This document shows, one piece after another, positions 8,001-19,410 of a stretch of DNA of 64,000 bases. The notes under the pieces were generated by a model. It had not been told where the DNA came from and ran no database searches. It saw nothing but the letters and a program-made list of their open reading frames with translations. Positions within the stretch are counted from its first letter, which is position 1; the number at the start of each line of letters is the position of its first letter. The DNA is from Pseudomonas entomophila (GTDB taxonomy: Bacteria; Pseudomonadota; Gammaproteobacteria; Pseudomonadales; Pseudomonadaceae), in the NCBI RefSeq assembly GCF_013523165.1, contig NZ_JAAMQI010000006.1, forward strand, positions 169,188-233,187, written 5' to 3'. Both the position numbers and the translations under genes were made by a program.

Positions 8001-8089
8001 TGGGCACTGCGCTTCAGGGGGTGACGCCACGCGGCGAAAGCGGGAAAGGTGTGCCAGAGCGGTCAGGTTGACGCTTTTCATGCTTGAGT

Positions 8090-8135
8090 GCGCACCATGA
8101 CCCGGCAGGTCGTCTGCCGGTGCGCCCTTTTTCTT
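8090..8135 (+). terminator. Rho-independent terminator after the XRE gene
   Basis: A two-part GC-rich stem (GCGCACC...GGTGCGC enclosing CGGCAG/CTGCCG) is followed by CCTTTTTCTT. It lies 90 bases after the stop codon on the plus strand. A small RNA ending here is an alternative, but no promoter for one is clear. Confidence 0.8.
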
Positions 8136-8190
8136 GTCCGATTGATAGACATCAGGCGATGTCACGTCGAGTCCGCCATCCCAGAAACAC

Positions 8191-8214
8191 GAAAGCCGCG
8201 CAAGGCGCGGCTTC
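8191..8214 (-). terminator. Terminator hairpin downstream of tRNA-Ile2
   Basis: GAAGCCGCGC-CTT-GCGCGGCTTTC on the minus strand starts within a few bases of the tRNA 3' end and is followed by TTTCGTGTTTC. It fits termination of the tRNA transcript. Confidence 0.7.
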
Positions 8215-8219
8215 AAAGA

Positions 8220-8296
8220 TGGTGGGCCCACACGGACTCGAACCGTGGACCAAAGGATTATGAGTCCTCTGCTCTAACCGACTGAGCTATAGGCCC
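8220..8296 (-). tRNA. tRNA-Ile2 (anticodon CAU, read as k2CAU)
   Basis: 77 bases fold as a tRNA: acceptor GGGCCTA with TGGGCCC, D-stem GCTC, anticodon arm GAGGA-CTCATAA-TCCTT, T-arm CACGG-TTCGAGT-CCGTG, and an encoded CCA end (8220-8222). A CAU anticodon could mean Met. The acceptor pairs C4-G69 and C5-G68 and the G27-U43 wobble match the TilS-recognised isoleucine tRNA rather than elongator Met, so after lysidine modification it should read AUA codons. Confidence 0.85.
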
Positions 8297-8310
8297 CAGT
8301 GGTCGGCCGA

Positions 8311-11300
8311 TTATAACGGCGGTTGAGGGTAGGTGCCATCCGAAAGATCGGAAAATGCTATGCGCAGAAACGTCTGGGCGAATTCATCCGCCAGCATGGG
8401 CAGGCCGACAATGTACCCCTGGATCTGCTCGCACCCTTCGTCCGCCAGGAATTGCTGCTGCGCCGGGTTCTCCACGCCTTCGGCGATGATGGTCAGCTGC
8501 ATGCTCCTGCCCAGGGCGATGATGGCCCGGGCGATGGCGGCGTCGTGGGGGTCGTCCGGCAGGCCGCGGATGAACGACTGGTCGATCTTGAGGATGTCCA
8601 GCGGCAGGCGCTTGAGGTAGCTGAGCGAGGAATAACCGGTGCCGAAGTCGTCGATGGCCAGTTGCACGCCCAGGTCCTTGAGCTGGTGCAGGATCGCCAG
8701 GGCTTCCTCGGCCTGGCTCATGATGAAGTTCTCGGTGATCTCCAGCTGCAGGTCGCCTGCGTTGAGCTGGTAGCGCTCGAGCAGGTGCTCGATGCGGGCG
8801 GCCAGGTGAGTCTGGCGCAGTTGCGCGCCGGCCAGGTTGATCGAGAGCGGGCCGAAGGGCTGGTAGTGCTGTTTCCAGGCATGCATCTGCTGGCAGGCCC
8901 GCTCCAGTACCCAGTCCCCCAGTTGCAGGATGCTGCCGTTCTCTTCGGCCAGGCCGATGAAGTGCTCGGGCGATACTTCGCCGAAGGTGGGGTGGGTCCA
9001 GCGGATCAAGGCTTCGGCGCCGACCAGGGCCTGGGTCTTGAGGCTGAGCTTGGGCTGGAAGCGCAGGCTCAGTTCGTCGCGCTCGATGGCGCGGCGCAGT
9101 TCGTGCTCCAGGGCGATGCGTTCGCTGGCCTGCACGGTGAGGTCACGGGTGTAGGCCTCGACGCGGTTGCGGCCTTTGGCCTTGGAGCGGTACATGGCGG
9201 CGTCGGCGTTGCGGATCAGCGAAGCGACGTCGCTGCCATCCTGCGGGTACAGGCTGATGCCGATGCTGGCGCTGGTGAAGAACTCGTGCTCGCCGGCCTG
9301 GAACGGCGCATGGAAGCAGGTCAGCAGCTTGTCGGCGATGGCGCTGGCGTCACTTGGCTTGTGCAGGCCGGGCAGCAGGATGATGAACTCGTCACCCCCC
9401 AGGCGTGCCACGGTGTCGACATCGCGCACCTGCTCCTTCAAGCGATGGGCGATGCCTTTGAGCAGCAAGTCGCCGACCGGGTGGCCGAGGCTGTCGTTGA
9501 TGTGCTTGAACCGGTCCAGGTCGAGGAACAGCACGGCGCCCTGGCGGTTGGAGGCCTGCTCGCTGGCCAGGGTGGCATGCAGGCGTTTCTCGAACAGGGC
9601 ACGGTTGGGCAGGCCGGTCAGCGAGTCGTGGTGCGCCTGGTGGTCGAGCTTGGCCTGGGCATGCTTGATGCTGGAGATGTCGGCGAACACCGCCACGAAG
9701 TGGGTCAGCTCACGCTCGGTGGTGCGCACGGCACTGATGGTCAGCCAGCCGGGGTAGATCTCGCCGTTCTTGCGCTTGTTGTAGATCTCGCCCTGCCAAT
9801 GGCCTTCGGCGTTCAACTGATGCCACATGGCCGCATAGAAGGCGCTGTCGTGGTGGCCGGAGGCGAACAGCCTGGGGGTCTGGCCGAGGGCTTCCAGTTC
9901 CCCGTATCCGGTGATCTCGCTGAAGGCGCGGTTGACCGCCGTGATGCGCTGCTCGGTGTCGGTGATGAGCACGCCTTCGGCGGTGTTCTCGAACACGGTG
10001 GCGGCCAGGTGCAGCTTCTCCTGCATCAGGTGCCGCTCGGTGATGTCACGGGCGATGGTCAGGATGCAGTCCACACCGCCGATGGGCAGGGGGCGTGCGG
10101 ACAGCTCGCACAGGCGGATCTCGCCGTCCTTGCGCCGCAGCAGCGCGGTGAAGTCACGCACGAAGCCGTCGCGGCCGAGCAGCTCGATCATGCGCAGACG
10201 GTCCTGGGGGGTCACCCACAGGTTGATGTCCACCGACGTCTCTTCACGGGCCGGGTCGATGGTGTGGCCGGTCAGGCGGTAGAAGCCGTCGTTGACTTCC
10301 ATCAGCAGGCCATCGCTCTGTCGGGTCAGCAGCAGCCCGTCGAGCGAGGCATGGAAGGCCTTGGCGAACTTCTCCTCGGAGGTCTGCAACTGCTGCTGCG
10401 TCTGTTTCAGTTGGGTGATGTCACGCACCGTCACCACCGAGGCCAGCATGTTGTCGAGCTGGAAGTTCTCGGCCGAGGTCAGGCCGGTGAACAGCTCGCC
10501 GTTGCTGCGGCGGAAGGTCATTTCCAGGTTGCGGATACCGCCGGCCTGCAAGCGGGCGAGCAGGGCAGGGGCGGTGTCGTCGGTGCCCCACAGGTTCAGC
10601 TCGGTCGGGGTACGGCCGATGACCTGCCCGGCGCTGAGGCCGATCTGTTCCTCGAACGCCTTGTTGACTTCCAGCAGCGCGCCGTCGCTGTGTCGGGCGA
10701 TGACCAGGATGTCCGGGCACTGGGCGAAGACCGACGAGAACTTCTGCTCCGACAGGCGCAGCGCGGTCTCGGTCCGCTTGGCTTCGCTGATGTCGATCAG
10801 CAGCCCCTGCATCAGGGGGCGATCGCTGCGCTCGATCAAGTTGATCACCGTGTGCACCCACAGGCATTGGCCGTCGGCCCGCACGAGGCGACAGTCGAAG
10901 CTGAAGTCGCGACCGGCGGCGATTTCCCGGTAGCAGAACGCGTGGACCCAGGGGGCGTCGCCGGGGTGCATGATGGCGTGCCAGAAGCCTGGCCTGAGCC
11001 ATTCGTTGAGCGGATAGCCCAGCAAGCCCTCGGCGTGCGGCGAGACGTAGCCGAAGGTGAAGTGCTCGGCATCGGCCTCCCAGGCGATGGCAGACAGGCC
11101 TTCCACCAGGCCGCGGTAATGGTGTTCGCTGCGGCGCAGCTCCTTCTCGAGGGCGATGCGCCGCGCGTTCTCCGAACTGAGCTTGCGGTTGGTGCGGATG
11201 ACCGTCAGCAGCATGATCAGCAGCAGCACGATGCCCGGCAGCCCGTAGACCAGCGAGTCGTGCCAGAACGTGCGCTGATCCACCACATCGCCCACCCAGC

Positions 11301-12054
11301 GCTGTTGCAGGGCGGCCACTTCCGCCGGGTCGAGGTCGGCGATCGCCTTGTCGAGGATGCCGGCCAGCAGGTCGTTGCCATGCGGGACGGCCATCGCCAG
11401 CTGATAGCGCAACGGGGTTTCGCCACTGACGTGCAACCCGTTGAGCTTCAACTGTCGCAAGCTCCAGATGCTCGAGGCCAGGTCGCTGACCACGGCATCG
11501 ACCTCGCCGGTTGCCAGGGCTTGCAGGGCGGAGCCGACGTTGTTCACCGGTACCAGGGTCATGGCCAGGCCGCTGTCGTGCAGCAGCTCGTACGGTGCCC
11601 GGCTGGCCAGTACGCCCACGCGCAGCCCTTGCAGGTCGTCGATCTTGCGCGGCTGCGGGCCGTCGTCGCGCGCCAGGATCACGATGGGGAAGTCCAGGTA
11701 CGGGCGCGTGAAGGTCAGGATGCGCTGGCGTTGCACCGTGGGCATGATGCTCGGCAAGGCATCCACCTGCCGGGTGCGCGCCTGTTCGATGACCTGTGGC
11801 CAGTCGCCGGCTTGCACGGGTTCGAAGCGGATACCCAAGCGTTTTTCGATCAGTTGCACGTAGTCGGCGGCCAATCCCTGGTAACGACCGTCCTGGCTTC
11901 GGTACTCGAATGGCGGCCAGGCGTTGTCCACGCCCAGGCGCAAGCGCGGGTGCGCCTTGAGCCAGGCTTGTTCTTCATCAGTCAGGGCAAGGGCGCCGGC
12001 GGTCGCGCTCCACACCAGCAGGAGCGGCAACACAAGGGCCGGCAAAAAGGGCAT
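8311..12054 (-). CDS. rmcA: RmcA-like c-di-GMP enzyme: periplasmic sensor, PAS repeats, GGDEF and EAL domains
   Basis: 1247 residues. The order is signal peptide (1-24), periplasmic SBP_bac_3-type ligand-binding domain (about 28-258), transmembrane segment (about 268-287), four PAS domains (about 305-800), GGDEF (RLGGDEF with GGDEF at 886-890) and EAL (EAL at 1014-1016). Catalytic EAL motifs EITEN, DDFGTGYSS, KIDQSF and EGVE are intact, so phosphodiesterase activity is expected; the GGDEF motif is also canonical. Architecture, length and position beside rpoD match P. aeruginosa RmcA (PA0575), a redox-responsive c-di-GMP enzyme linked to biofilm maintenance. The start MPFLPALV is preferred over an upstream TTG because GAGAGG precedes it. 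Confidence 0.92.
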   Translation of the reverse strand: MPFLPALVLPLLLVWSATAGALALTDEEQAWLKAHPRLRLGVDNAWPPFEYRSQDGRYQGLAADYVQLIEKRLGIRFEPVQAGDWPQVIEQARTRQVDALPSIMPTVQRQRILTFTRPYLDFPIVILARDDGPQPRKIDDLQGLRVGVLASRAPYELLHDSGLAMTLVPVNNVGSALQALATGEVDAVVSDLASSIWSLRQLKLNGLHVSGETPLRYQLAMAVPHGNDLLAGILDKAIADLDPAEVAALQQRWVGDVVDQRTFWHDSLVYGLPGIVLLLIMLLTVIRTNRKLSSENARRIALEKELRRSEHHYRGLVEGLSAIAWEADAEHFTFGYVSPHAEGLLGYPLNEWLRPGFWHAIMHPGDAPWVHAFCYREIAAGRDFSFDCRLVRADGQCLWVHTVINLIERSDRPLMQGLLIDISEAKRTETALRLSEQKFSSVFAQCPDILVIARHSDGALLEVNKAFEEQIGLSAGQVIGRTPTELNLWGTDDTAPALLARLQAGGIRNLEMTFRRSNGELFTGLTSAENFQLDNMLASVVTVRDITQLKQTQQQLQTSEEKFAKAFHASLDGLLLTRQSDGLLMEVNDGFYRLTGHTIDPAREETSVDINLWVTPQDRLRMIELLGRDGFVRDFTALLRRKDGEIRLCELSARPLPIGGVDCILTIARDITERHLMQEKLHLAATVFENTAEGVLITDTEQRITAVNRAFSEITGYGELEALGQTPRLFASGHHDSAFYAAMWHQLNAEGHWQGEIYNKRKNGEIYPGWLTISAVRTTERELTHFVAVFADISSIKHAQAKLDHQAHHDSLTGLPNRALFEKRLHATLASEQASNRQGAVLFLDLDRFKHINDSLGHPVGDLLLKGIAHRLKEQVRDVDTVARLGGDEFIILLPGLHKPSDASAIADKLLTCFHAPFQAGEHEFFTSASIGISLYPQDGSDVASLIRNADAAMYRSKAKGRNRVEAYTRDLTVQASERIALEHELRRAIERDELSLRFQPKLSLKTQALVGAEALIRWTHPTFGEVSPEHFIGLAEENGSILQLGDWVLERACQQMHAWKQHYQPFGPLSINLAGAQLRQTHLAARIEHLLERYQLNAGDLQLEITENFIMSQAEEALAILHQLKDLGVQLAIDDFGTGYSSLSYLKRLPLDILKIDQSFIRGLPDDPHDAAIARAIIALGRSMQLTIIAEGVENPAQQQFLADEGCEQIQGYIVGLPMLADEFAQTFLRIAFSDLSDGTYPQPPL

Positions 12055-12178
12055 TCTCGGCCTCTCGATCAATAGGACTGTGTCGAGTGTAGACGTGCAT
12101 CGTTCTGCCAGGGTGACAGAAATGCCAGTATCGACGTTTCAATGTCGGCGACGGCCGTGACCCGCAACGACCGCCCAT

Positions 12179-12210
12179 AAAAAAGCCCACGCCTGGGCGT
12201 GGGCTTTTCA
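12179..12210. terminator. Terminator between rpoD and rmcA
   Basis: A perfect stem AAAGCCCACGCC-TG-GGCGTGGGCTTT is flanked by A- and T-runs, 21 bases after the rpoD stop codon on the minus strand. It terminates rpoD; read from the plus strand it also ends in TTTTC. Confidence 0.9.
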
Positions 12211-12230
12211 GACACCTCGAACGGCGACGA

Positions 12231-14081
<1,851 letters not shown>

Positions 14082-14128
14082 AACACCCTATCCACTGAAG
14101 GTCTTGGCGGGCAAAAAACAAGCCGAGG

Positions 14129-14134
14129 ATTATA
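14129..14134 (-). promoter_or_regulatory. -10 box of a probable rpoD promoter
   Basis: TATAAT on the minus strand, preceded by CGGG, lies 48 bases before the rpoD start codon and just after the dnaG stop codon. No good -35 hexamer is seen at 16-18 bases, so this may be an extended or activated promoter. Confidence 0.5.
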
Positions 14135-14148
14135 CCCGAGCATGGACC

Positions 14149-16131
14149 TCACGCGCCAGATGAGGTCGGGTTTTGTGCAGAGATGTTTCGGCTGAGCAGT
14201 TCGCGCAGCTGGTTCTTTTCCTCTGCGCTCAGGTCACTTTGACGCGCTTTCCTGAGCAGATGTTCCAAGGATCGTTCGCGCTGACGGGCGGACAATCGAG
14301 TAATGGTGTCGAAAAACTGTTGTTCAAGGTTATCGGCATCGATCAGCCATTCTTTCTCGGCCAATGCCCGCAACAACCGACCTTGTTCGGTCCCGTGCCA
14401 GCGCGCGATCAACTGCAGCGAGCGCAGGTCGGGGTTTTTCTGCAGGGCTTCGAGCAGGGCCACCAAGAGTTGCGCGTAGAGGTGGTCCTCGGCGGCGAAA
14501 TGGCTGGCGTCCTCGACTTTCCTGGCCAGCTGCGGGTGGTGCAGCAGGCTGCGCAGGGCGGCCAGGGTCGGCGGCTCCACGGGGGCGGGCACCCGGGGCG
14601 GCGCGTCCTGGCGCTGGCCATCGCGCTGCCAGGGCTTCTTGCCCTTCTTGTCCCAGGGCTTGCCGTCCCAGGGCTTCTTGCCGCCGGACGAAGGTGTCGC
14701 CCAGGCCGGTTGCCCGCCCCCCTGATCGAACGCATAAGGGTCGAACACGTCGGCATCGGGCAGATAGCCGGGCGGGGCGCCATAGTCCATCCCCGGTTCA
14801 TGGGCAGGTGGGCCGTCCACGGGTGCGCGCCGGGCCATCTCCTCGATCTGCTGCAGGTCCAGGCCGGTGATTTCCTTGAGCCGGTTGCGCATCAAGGCCC
14901 GCAGGTTGGCCCCGGGCACCTTGTCGATCAGCGGTGCGGCCAATGTCACCATGTGCGCCTTGCCTTCGAGCGAACGCGGGTCGGCTTCCAGGCTCAGCTG
15001 TTCGAAGAAGTAGTCGGCCAGGGGCTGCGCATGCTGCTGGATGCGGGCGCGGAAGGCGTCGGTGCCCTCGGCGCGCACCAGGGTGTCAGGGTCCTCGCCT
15101 TCGGGCAGGAACAGAAAGCGTGCGCGTCGCCCATCCTGCAGGCTCGACAGGGTCGACTCCAGGGCCCGCCAGGCGGCCTTGCGCCCCGCCTGATCGCCGT
15201 CGAAGCAGAACAGCACATGGGGCACCACCCGGAACAGGCGCTTGAGGTGTTCCTCGCTGGTGGCCGTGCCCAGGGTCGCCACGGCATTGCGCAGGCCTTG
15301 CTGCGCCAGGGCGATGACGTCCATGTAACCCTCGACCACGATAATCTCGTCGAGGTTGCGGTTGAACTTGCGGGCTTCGTACAGCCCGTACAGCTCCTGG
15401 CCCTTGTGGAAGACCGGCGTCTCCGGCGAGTTCAGGTACTTGGGCTTGTCGTCGCCGAGCACGCGGCCGCCGAAGGCGATGACCCGGCCACGGGTGTCGC
15501 GGATCGGGAACATGACCCGGTCACGAAAGCGATCATAGCGCTTGCCGCTGTCGGCGTTCTCGATCAGCAGGCCGGCATCGATCATGGCCTTCTGCTGCAG
15601 GCTGTCGCTGCCCAGGTGCTTGCCCAGGTTGTCCCAGCCGGGTGGGGCGAAGCCCAGGCCGAAATCCCGGGCGATCTCGCCGGACAGGCCGCGGCCCTTG
15701 AGGTAATCGACGGCAGACTTGCGTGTCGGATGGCTGCGCAGCGCCTGGCGGTAGAACTCGGCAGCGGCTTCGAGCAGCGGATAGAGCGGCGAATCCACCG
15801 GTTGCCGAGGCTTCTGCCCACGACGGCTGTCTTCGCGCGGGACTTCCATGCCGGCTGCGCGGGCCAGCTCCTCGACGGCCTGGGGAAAGTCCAGGTTGTC
15901 GTGGTCCATGATGAAGCCGAGCGCGTTGCCCCCGGCGCCGCAGCCGAAGCAGTAGTAGAACTGCTTGTCGGGGCTGACGGTGAAGGACGGCGTCTTTTCC
16001 TTGTGGAACGGGCAGCAGGCCGAATGGTTCTTGCCGGCCTTTTTCAGCTGGATGCGCGAACTCACCACGTCGACGATGTCGGTGCGGTTGAGAAGGTCGT
16101 CGATGAAGCTCTGGGGAATCAGCCCGGCCAT
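14149..16131 (-). CDS. dnaG: DNA primase DnaG
   Basis: 660 residues. The zinc-ribbon domain at the N-terminus shows CCPFHKEKTPSF and CFGCGAGG. The TOPRIM catalytic core carries VVEGYMDVIAL and FDGDQAGRKAA. A Gly/Lys/Pro-rich linker (about 460-510) precedes the C-terminal DnaB-interacting helicase-binding domain. It makes RNA primers at the replication fork. The start MAGLIPQSFIDDLLNRTD is chosen from family alignment; nine upstream codons are possible but atypical. It lies between rpsU and rpoD in the usual order. Confidence 0.98.
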   Translation of the reverse strand: MAGLIPQSFIDDLLNRTDIVDVVSSRIQLKKAGKNHSACCPFHKEKTPSFTVSPDKQFYYCFGCGAGGNALGFIMDHDNLDFPQAVEELARAAGMEVPREDSRRGQKPRQPVDSPLYPLLEAAAEFYRQALRSHPTRKSAVDYLKGRGLSGEIARDFGLGFAPPGWDNLGKHLGSDSLQQKAMIDAGLLIENADSGKRYDRFRDRVMFPIRDTRGRVIAFGGRVLGDDKPKYLNSPETPVFHKGQELYGLYEARKFNRNLDEIIVVEGYMDVIALAQQGLRNAVATLGTATSEEHLKRLFRVVPHVLFCFDGDQAGRKAAWRALESTLSSLQDGRRARFLFLPEGEDPDTLVRAEGTDAFRARIQQHAQPLADYFFEQLSLEADPRSLEGKAHMVTLAAPLIDKVPGANLRALMRNRLKEITGLDLQQIEEMARRAPVDGPPAHEPGMDYGAPPGYLPDADVFDPYAFDQGGGQPAWATPSSGGKKPWDGKPWDKKGKKPWQRDGQRQDAPPRVPAPVEPPTLAALRSLLHHPQLARKVEDASHFAAEDHLYAQLLVALLEALQKNPDLRSLQLIARWHGTEQGRLLRALAEKEWLIDADNLEQQFFDTITRLSARQRERSLEHLLRKARQSDLSAEEKNQLRELLSRNISAQNPTSSGA

Positions 16132-16158
16132 GGCAGTCTCGTCGTCTGGCAACTGCAA

Positions 16159-16413
16159 GTCTAAGCGCGAAAACGCGGTTCGAGGCGAGTGATGCTAAAT
16201 ACGTGAGGGGAGAGATGTGCTCGCCGGCAGCCACGAAGGCCCGTCAGTGAGGACGTGCACGACTGGTCATGGACCAGCTCTGACGTAAGGTACCGCTTGC
16301 CCGCTGGCTTCTGCCGGGGCACCCAAGGCGCATGGCCCAAGGCTTGGATCGGCCGCTGCCATCGGCCCGGTGCATGACCGGGCAGGGCAGAAGCTGTGCG
16401 ATGAGCGTCTGTA
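16159..16413. other. rpsU-dnaG intergenic region
   Basis: About 280 bases separate the rpsU stop from the dnaG start. Several short stems are visible on the minus strand (for example GCCCGGT-CATGC-ACCGGGC and CTGGTC-CAT-GACCAG), but none is followed by a T-run. No gene is supported. In related genomes this gap separates abundant rpsU message from dnaG, so RNA processing or partial termination here would be reasonable, but it is not shown. Confidence 0.4.
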
Positions 16414-16629
16414 TCAGTACAGACGAACGGCGCGGCGCTGTTCGCGCTGGACTTTCTTGGCGTGACGCTTGACGGCTGCAGCAGCCTTGCGCTTGCGCTC
16501 GGAAGTCGGCTTCTCGTAAAACTCGCGGCTACGAACTTCAGCCAGTACACCGGCTTTTTCGCAGGAGCGCTTGAAACGACGCAGAGCTACGTCGAAGGGT
16601 TCGTTCTCTTTAACTTTGACGGCTGGCAT
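16414..16629 (-). CDS. rpsU: 30S ribosomal protein S21
   Basis: 71 residues, basic, [27 protein letters not shown] through a Lys/Arg-rich C-terminus ([22 protein letters not shown]), the full normal length of S21. It binds the 30S platform near the anti-Shine-Dalgarno end of 16S rRNA. It heads the rpsU-dnaG-rpoD cluster and is divergent from tsaD. Confidence 0.99.
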
Positions 16630-16832
16630 CCAGGGCTACCTTAATTCATTACCGGGGTGGACGTTACTCCTGAACAAAAGGTGCGCTGGAGAACGTCGGT
16701 TTTCAAGGGTTGCGGATGTTAACCCCTGGCGCGCCGGAATGCAAAGCCTCTGATCGAAAACCGCTGGTCGGCACCCGACACGCGGACTATCATGCGCGCC
16801 TTCGAATTGAGCCGCCGACAGGCACGAGACCC

Positions 16833-17858
16833 ATGCTAGTACTGGGATTGGAAACATCATGCGACGAAACCGGCGTCGCCTTGTACGACAGCGAACACGG
16901 CCTGCTGGCCGATGCGCTGTTCAGCCAGATCGACCTGCACCGCGTCTATGGCGGCGTGGTGCCCGAGCTGGCCTCGCGTGACCACGTCAAGCGCATGCTG
17001 CCGCTGATCCGCGAGGTCCTGCAGGAGGCTGGGCGCGTGGCGACCGACATCGACGCCATCGCCTACACCGCCGGCCCCGGGCTGGTCGGTGCCTTGCTGG
17101 TCGGCGCCTCGTGCGCCCAGGCGCTGGCGTTCGCCTGGGGTATTCCGGCGATCGGCGTGCACCACATGGAGGGCCACCTGCTGGCGCCCATGCTCGAGGC
17201 GCAGCCGCCGGAATTCCCGTTCGTCGCCTTGTTGGTGTCCGGTGGGCATACCCAGCTGGTGCGCGTCGATGGTATCGGCCAGTACGCCCTGTTGGGCGAG
17301 AGCCTGGACGATGCGGCGGGCGAGGCCTTCGACAAGACCGCCAAGCTGATGGGGCTCAACTACCCAGGCGGACCGGAGATCGCACGCCTGGCCGAGCAGG
17401 GCACCCCGGGGCGCTTCGTGTTCCCCCGCCCGATGACCGACCGGCCTGGCCTGGCGTTCAGCTTCAGCGGGCTGAAGACTTTCGCCCTCAACACCTGGCA
17501 GCACTGCCAGCAGAGCGGCGACGACGGCGAGCAGACGCGCTGCGACGTGGCCCTGGCGTTCCAGCAGGCGGTGGTCGAGACCCTGACCATCAAATGCAAG
17601 CGCGCGCTCAAGCAGACCGGCCTCAAGCGCCTGGTCATCGCCGGCGGCGTGAGCGCCAACAAGGCCCTGCGCGCCTCGCTGGAGCAGATGCTGGGCGACC
17701 TCAAGGGCGCCGTCTATTACGCCCGGCCGCAGTTCTGCACCGACAACGGCGCGATGATCGCCTATGCCGGTTGCCAGCGCCTGCTGGCCGGGCAGCGCCA
17801 GGACCTGGCGATCAGCGTGCAGGCACGTTGGCCGATGGAGCAGTTGCCGGCGCTTTGA
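16833..17858 (+). CDS. tsaD: tRNA N6-adenosine threonylcarbamoyltransferase TsaD
   Basis: 341 residues of the Kae1/TsaD ASKHA family. With TsaB and TsaE it transfers the threonylcarbamoyl group to A37 of ANN-decoding tRNAs. The metal-binding histidines of HHMEGH are at H111 and H115. The N-terminal [11 protein letters not shown] and SGGHTQLV motifs and the C-terminal [12 protein letters not shown] are intact. The start [12 protein letters not shown] is the family start; 41 in-frame codons upstream lie in the divergent promoter region shared with rpsU. Confidence 0.98.
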   Translation: MLVLGLETSCDETGVALYDSEHGLLADALFSQIDLHRVYGGVVPELASRDHVKRMLPLIREVLQEAGRVATDIDAIAYTAGPGLVGALLVGASCAQALAFAWGIPAIGVHHMEGHLLAPMLEAQPPEFPFVALLVSGGHTQLVRVDGIGQYALLGESLDDAAGEAFDKTAKLMGLNYPGGPEIARLAEQGTPGRFVFPRPMTDRPGLAFSFSGLKTFALNTWQHCQQSGDDGEQTRCDVALAFQQAVVETLTIKCKRALKQTGLKRLVIAGGVSANKALRASLEQMLGDLKGAVYYARPQFCTDNGAMIAYAGCQRLLAGQRQDLAISVQARWPMEQLPAL

Positions 17859-17879
17859 GGGCAACGGGAGCGGATCGCG

Positions 17880-18449
17880 TCAGAAATGTCGTTCACGGCC
17901 CGAGAACAGGTCGCGCAGGTTGCGACGGTGGCGCCAGACGATCAGTACAGTGAGCACGGTTGCCGGCAACAGGGCTTCCGGCTCGCGCCAGGCCAGCAAC
18001 GGCAGTGTCAACGGGGTGGCGATCAGGGCAGCCAGCGAGCTGGTGCGGGTCAGGTAGAGGGTCAGCGACCAGACGCCCATCGCCAGCAGCGCGGCGGGCG
18101 GGTAGATGCCCAGCAGCAGGCCGGCCGCCGTGGCCACGCCCTTGCCGCCCTTGAACCGAAAGTACAGCGGATACAGGTGGCCGAGCACCGCGCACAGGCC
18201 GATCCAGGCTTGCGCCTGCAGGTCCAGGCCGGCCTGGCGTGCGATCAGCACCGGTGCAAGGCCCTTGCACAGGTCGCCCAGCAGCGTCAGGATCGCCAAC
18301 TTGCGTCCAGCCAGGCGTAGCATGTTGGTGGCGCCTGCGTTGCCGGAGCCATTGACGCGCGGGTCGGGTCGGCCATTGAGCTGGCTCAGCACAATGGCGA
18401 AGGACAGCGAGCCGAGCAGGTAGGCGAGCAGCGCCAATGACCAAAACAT
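17880..18449 (-). CDS. plsY: Glycerol-3-phosphate acyltransferase PlsY
   Basis: 189 residues with five or so hydrophobic segments. PlsY is an inner-membrane enzyme that acylates glycerol-3-phosphate from acyl-phosphate, starting phospholipid synthesis. Conserved loops are visible: [12 protein letters not shown], and [21 protein letters not shown], which carries the acyl-phosphate-binding GGKG. It converges on tsaD with a 21-base gap and is divergent from folB. Confidence 0.98.
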   Translation of the reverse strand: MFWSLALLAYLLGSLSFAIVLSQLNGRPDPRVNGSGNAGATNMLRLAGRKLAILTLLGDLCKGLAPVLIARQAGLDLQAQAWIGLCAVLGHLYPLYFRFKGGKGVATAAGLLLGIYPPAALLAMGVWSLTLYLTRTSSLAALIATPLTLPLLAWREPEALLPATVLTVLIVWRHRRNLRDLFSGRERHF

Positions 18450-18523
18450 GCTAACTATTCCGGGCGAGGACGCCTTGATTCTAACGGCGCCCGTCGCCCT
18501 TGTCGTGCTGTGGAGAGAAGTGC

Positions 18524-18880
18524 TTGGACAGAGTGTTCATCGAAGGCCTGGAAGTCGACACCGTGATCGGCGCCTATGACTGGGAGCGCGACATTCGTCA
18601 GTGCCTGCGCCTGGACCTGAGCTTCGCCTGGGACAACCGCCCGGCCGCGGCCGGCGATGACCTGAGCCTGGCGCTGGATTACGCCAGCGTCTCGACGCGT
18701 ATCCAGGCATTCGCCGAGCAGGCCCGCTTCGAACTGGTGGAAACCTTCGCCGAGCGGCTGGCCGCGGTCCTGATGGCCGATTTCGGCATTCCCTGGTTGC
18801 GCCTGCGCCTGACCAAGCCCGGCGCCGTGCCGGCCGCGCGCGGTGGGGTGGGCGTGGAGATCGAACGCGGATGCCTGTGA
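18524..18880 (+). CDS. folB: Dihydroneopterin aldolase FolB (TTG start)
   Basis: 118 residues. FolB cleaves 7,8-dihydroneopterin to 6-hydroxymethyl-dihydropterin in folate synthesis. Family motifs are [21 protein letters not shown] at the N-terminus and [12 protein letters not shown] later; LTKPGAVP is near the C-terminus. No ATG fits; TTG at 18524 gives the expected LDRVFIEGL start and is preceded by GGAGAGAAG at 4-12 bases. The end overlaps folK by 10 bases, so the two steps are translationally linked. Confidence 0.96.
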   Translation: MDRVFIEGLEVDTVIGAYDWERDIRQCLRLDLSFAWDNRPAAAGDDLSLALDYASVSTRIQAFAEQARFELVETFAERLAAVLMADFGIPWLRLRLTKPGAVPAARGGVGVEIERGCL

Positions 18881-19392
18881 GTACCGTCTACCTGGGGCTG
18901 GGCAGCAACGTCGAGCGCGAGACGCACCTGTGCGCGGGCCTCGACGCGCTGGCCGGTATCCTCGACGACATGCGCTGTTCGCCCGTGTTCGAGAGCCAGG
19001 CCGTAGGGATCAAGAGCGGGCCGTTCTACAACCTGGTGGTGACCGGCCAGACCCGCTTGCCGCTGATGGAGCTGGACCGCCGGCTCAAGTTCATCGAGGC
19101 CGACAACGGTCGCTATGCACCGGACCGCAAGGGCCTGCCGCTGGACATCGATGTGCTGATGTTCGACGACCTGAACGGCACCTTCGACGGCCTGGTCCTG
19201 CCCCGTGCCGAAATCCTGAAGAACGCCTTCGTCTTGTGGCCATTGTCGCTGATCGCCCCGGATGTGGTGCACCCGGTCGCGGGCAAGCCTTTGGCCGAAC
19301 TGTGGGCGCAGGCACGGATCGATCAGGTGCTCAAGCCCGTGCCGTTCCAATGGCGCGGCCAGTCGCTGACGCCCGCCCTGCACGTCGACTGA
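18871..19392 (+). CDS. folK: 6-hydroxymethyl-7,8-dihydropterin pyrophosphokinase FolK
   Basis: 173 residues, starting [17 protein letters not shown]. FolK transfers pyrophosphate from ATP to the FolB product. The HPPK signature region is visible (YAPDRKGLPLDIDVLMFDD), with the acidic metal-binding residues. It overlaps folB, so the enzymes catalysing consecutive steps are co-translated. It converges on cca with an 18-base gap and no obvious terminator. Confidence 0.97.
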   Translation: MPVSTVYLGLGSNVERETHLCAGLDALAGILDDMRCSPVFESQAVGIKSGPFYNLVVTGQTRLPLMELDRRLKFIEADNGRYAPDRKGLPLDIDVLMFDDLNGTFDGLVLPRAEILKNAFVLWPLSLIAPDVVHPVAGKPLAELWAQARIDQVLKPVPFQWRGQSLTPALHVD

Positions 19393-19410
19393 CCGCGCCG
19401 TGGGTAGCCT

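Noticed and set aside
8220..8296. Reading the CAU tRNA as tRNA-Met
   Set aside because: Acceptor pairs C4-G69 and C5-G68 and the G27-U43 wobble favour TilS-modified tRNA-Ile2; not fully excluded.
8323..12075. Plus-strand frame of 1250 codons opposite rmcA
   Set aside because: It mirrors a real GC-rich gene and contains no recognisable domain; the minus-strand product has full GGDEF/EAL/PAS content.
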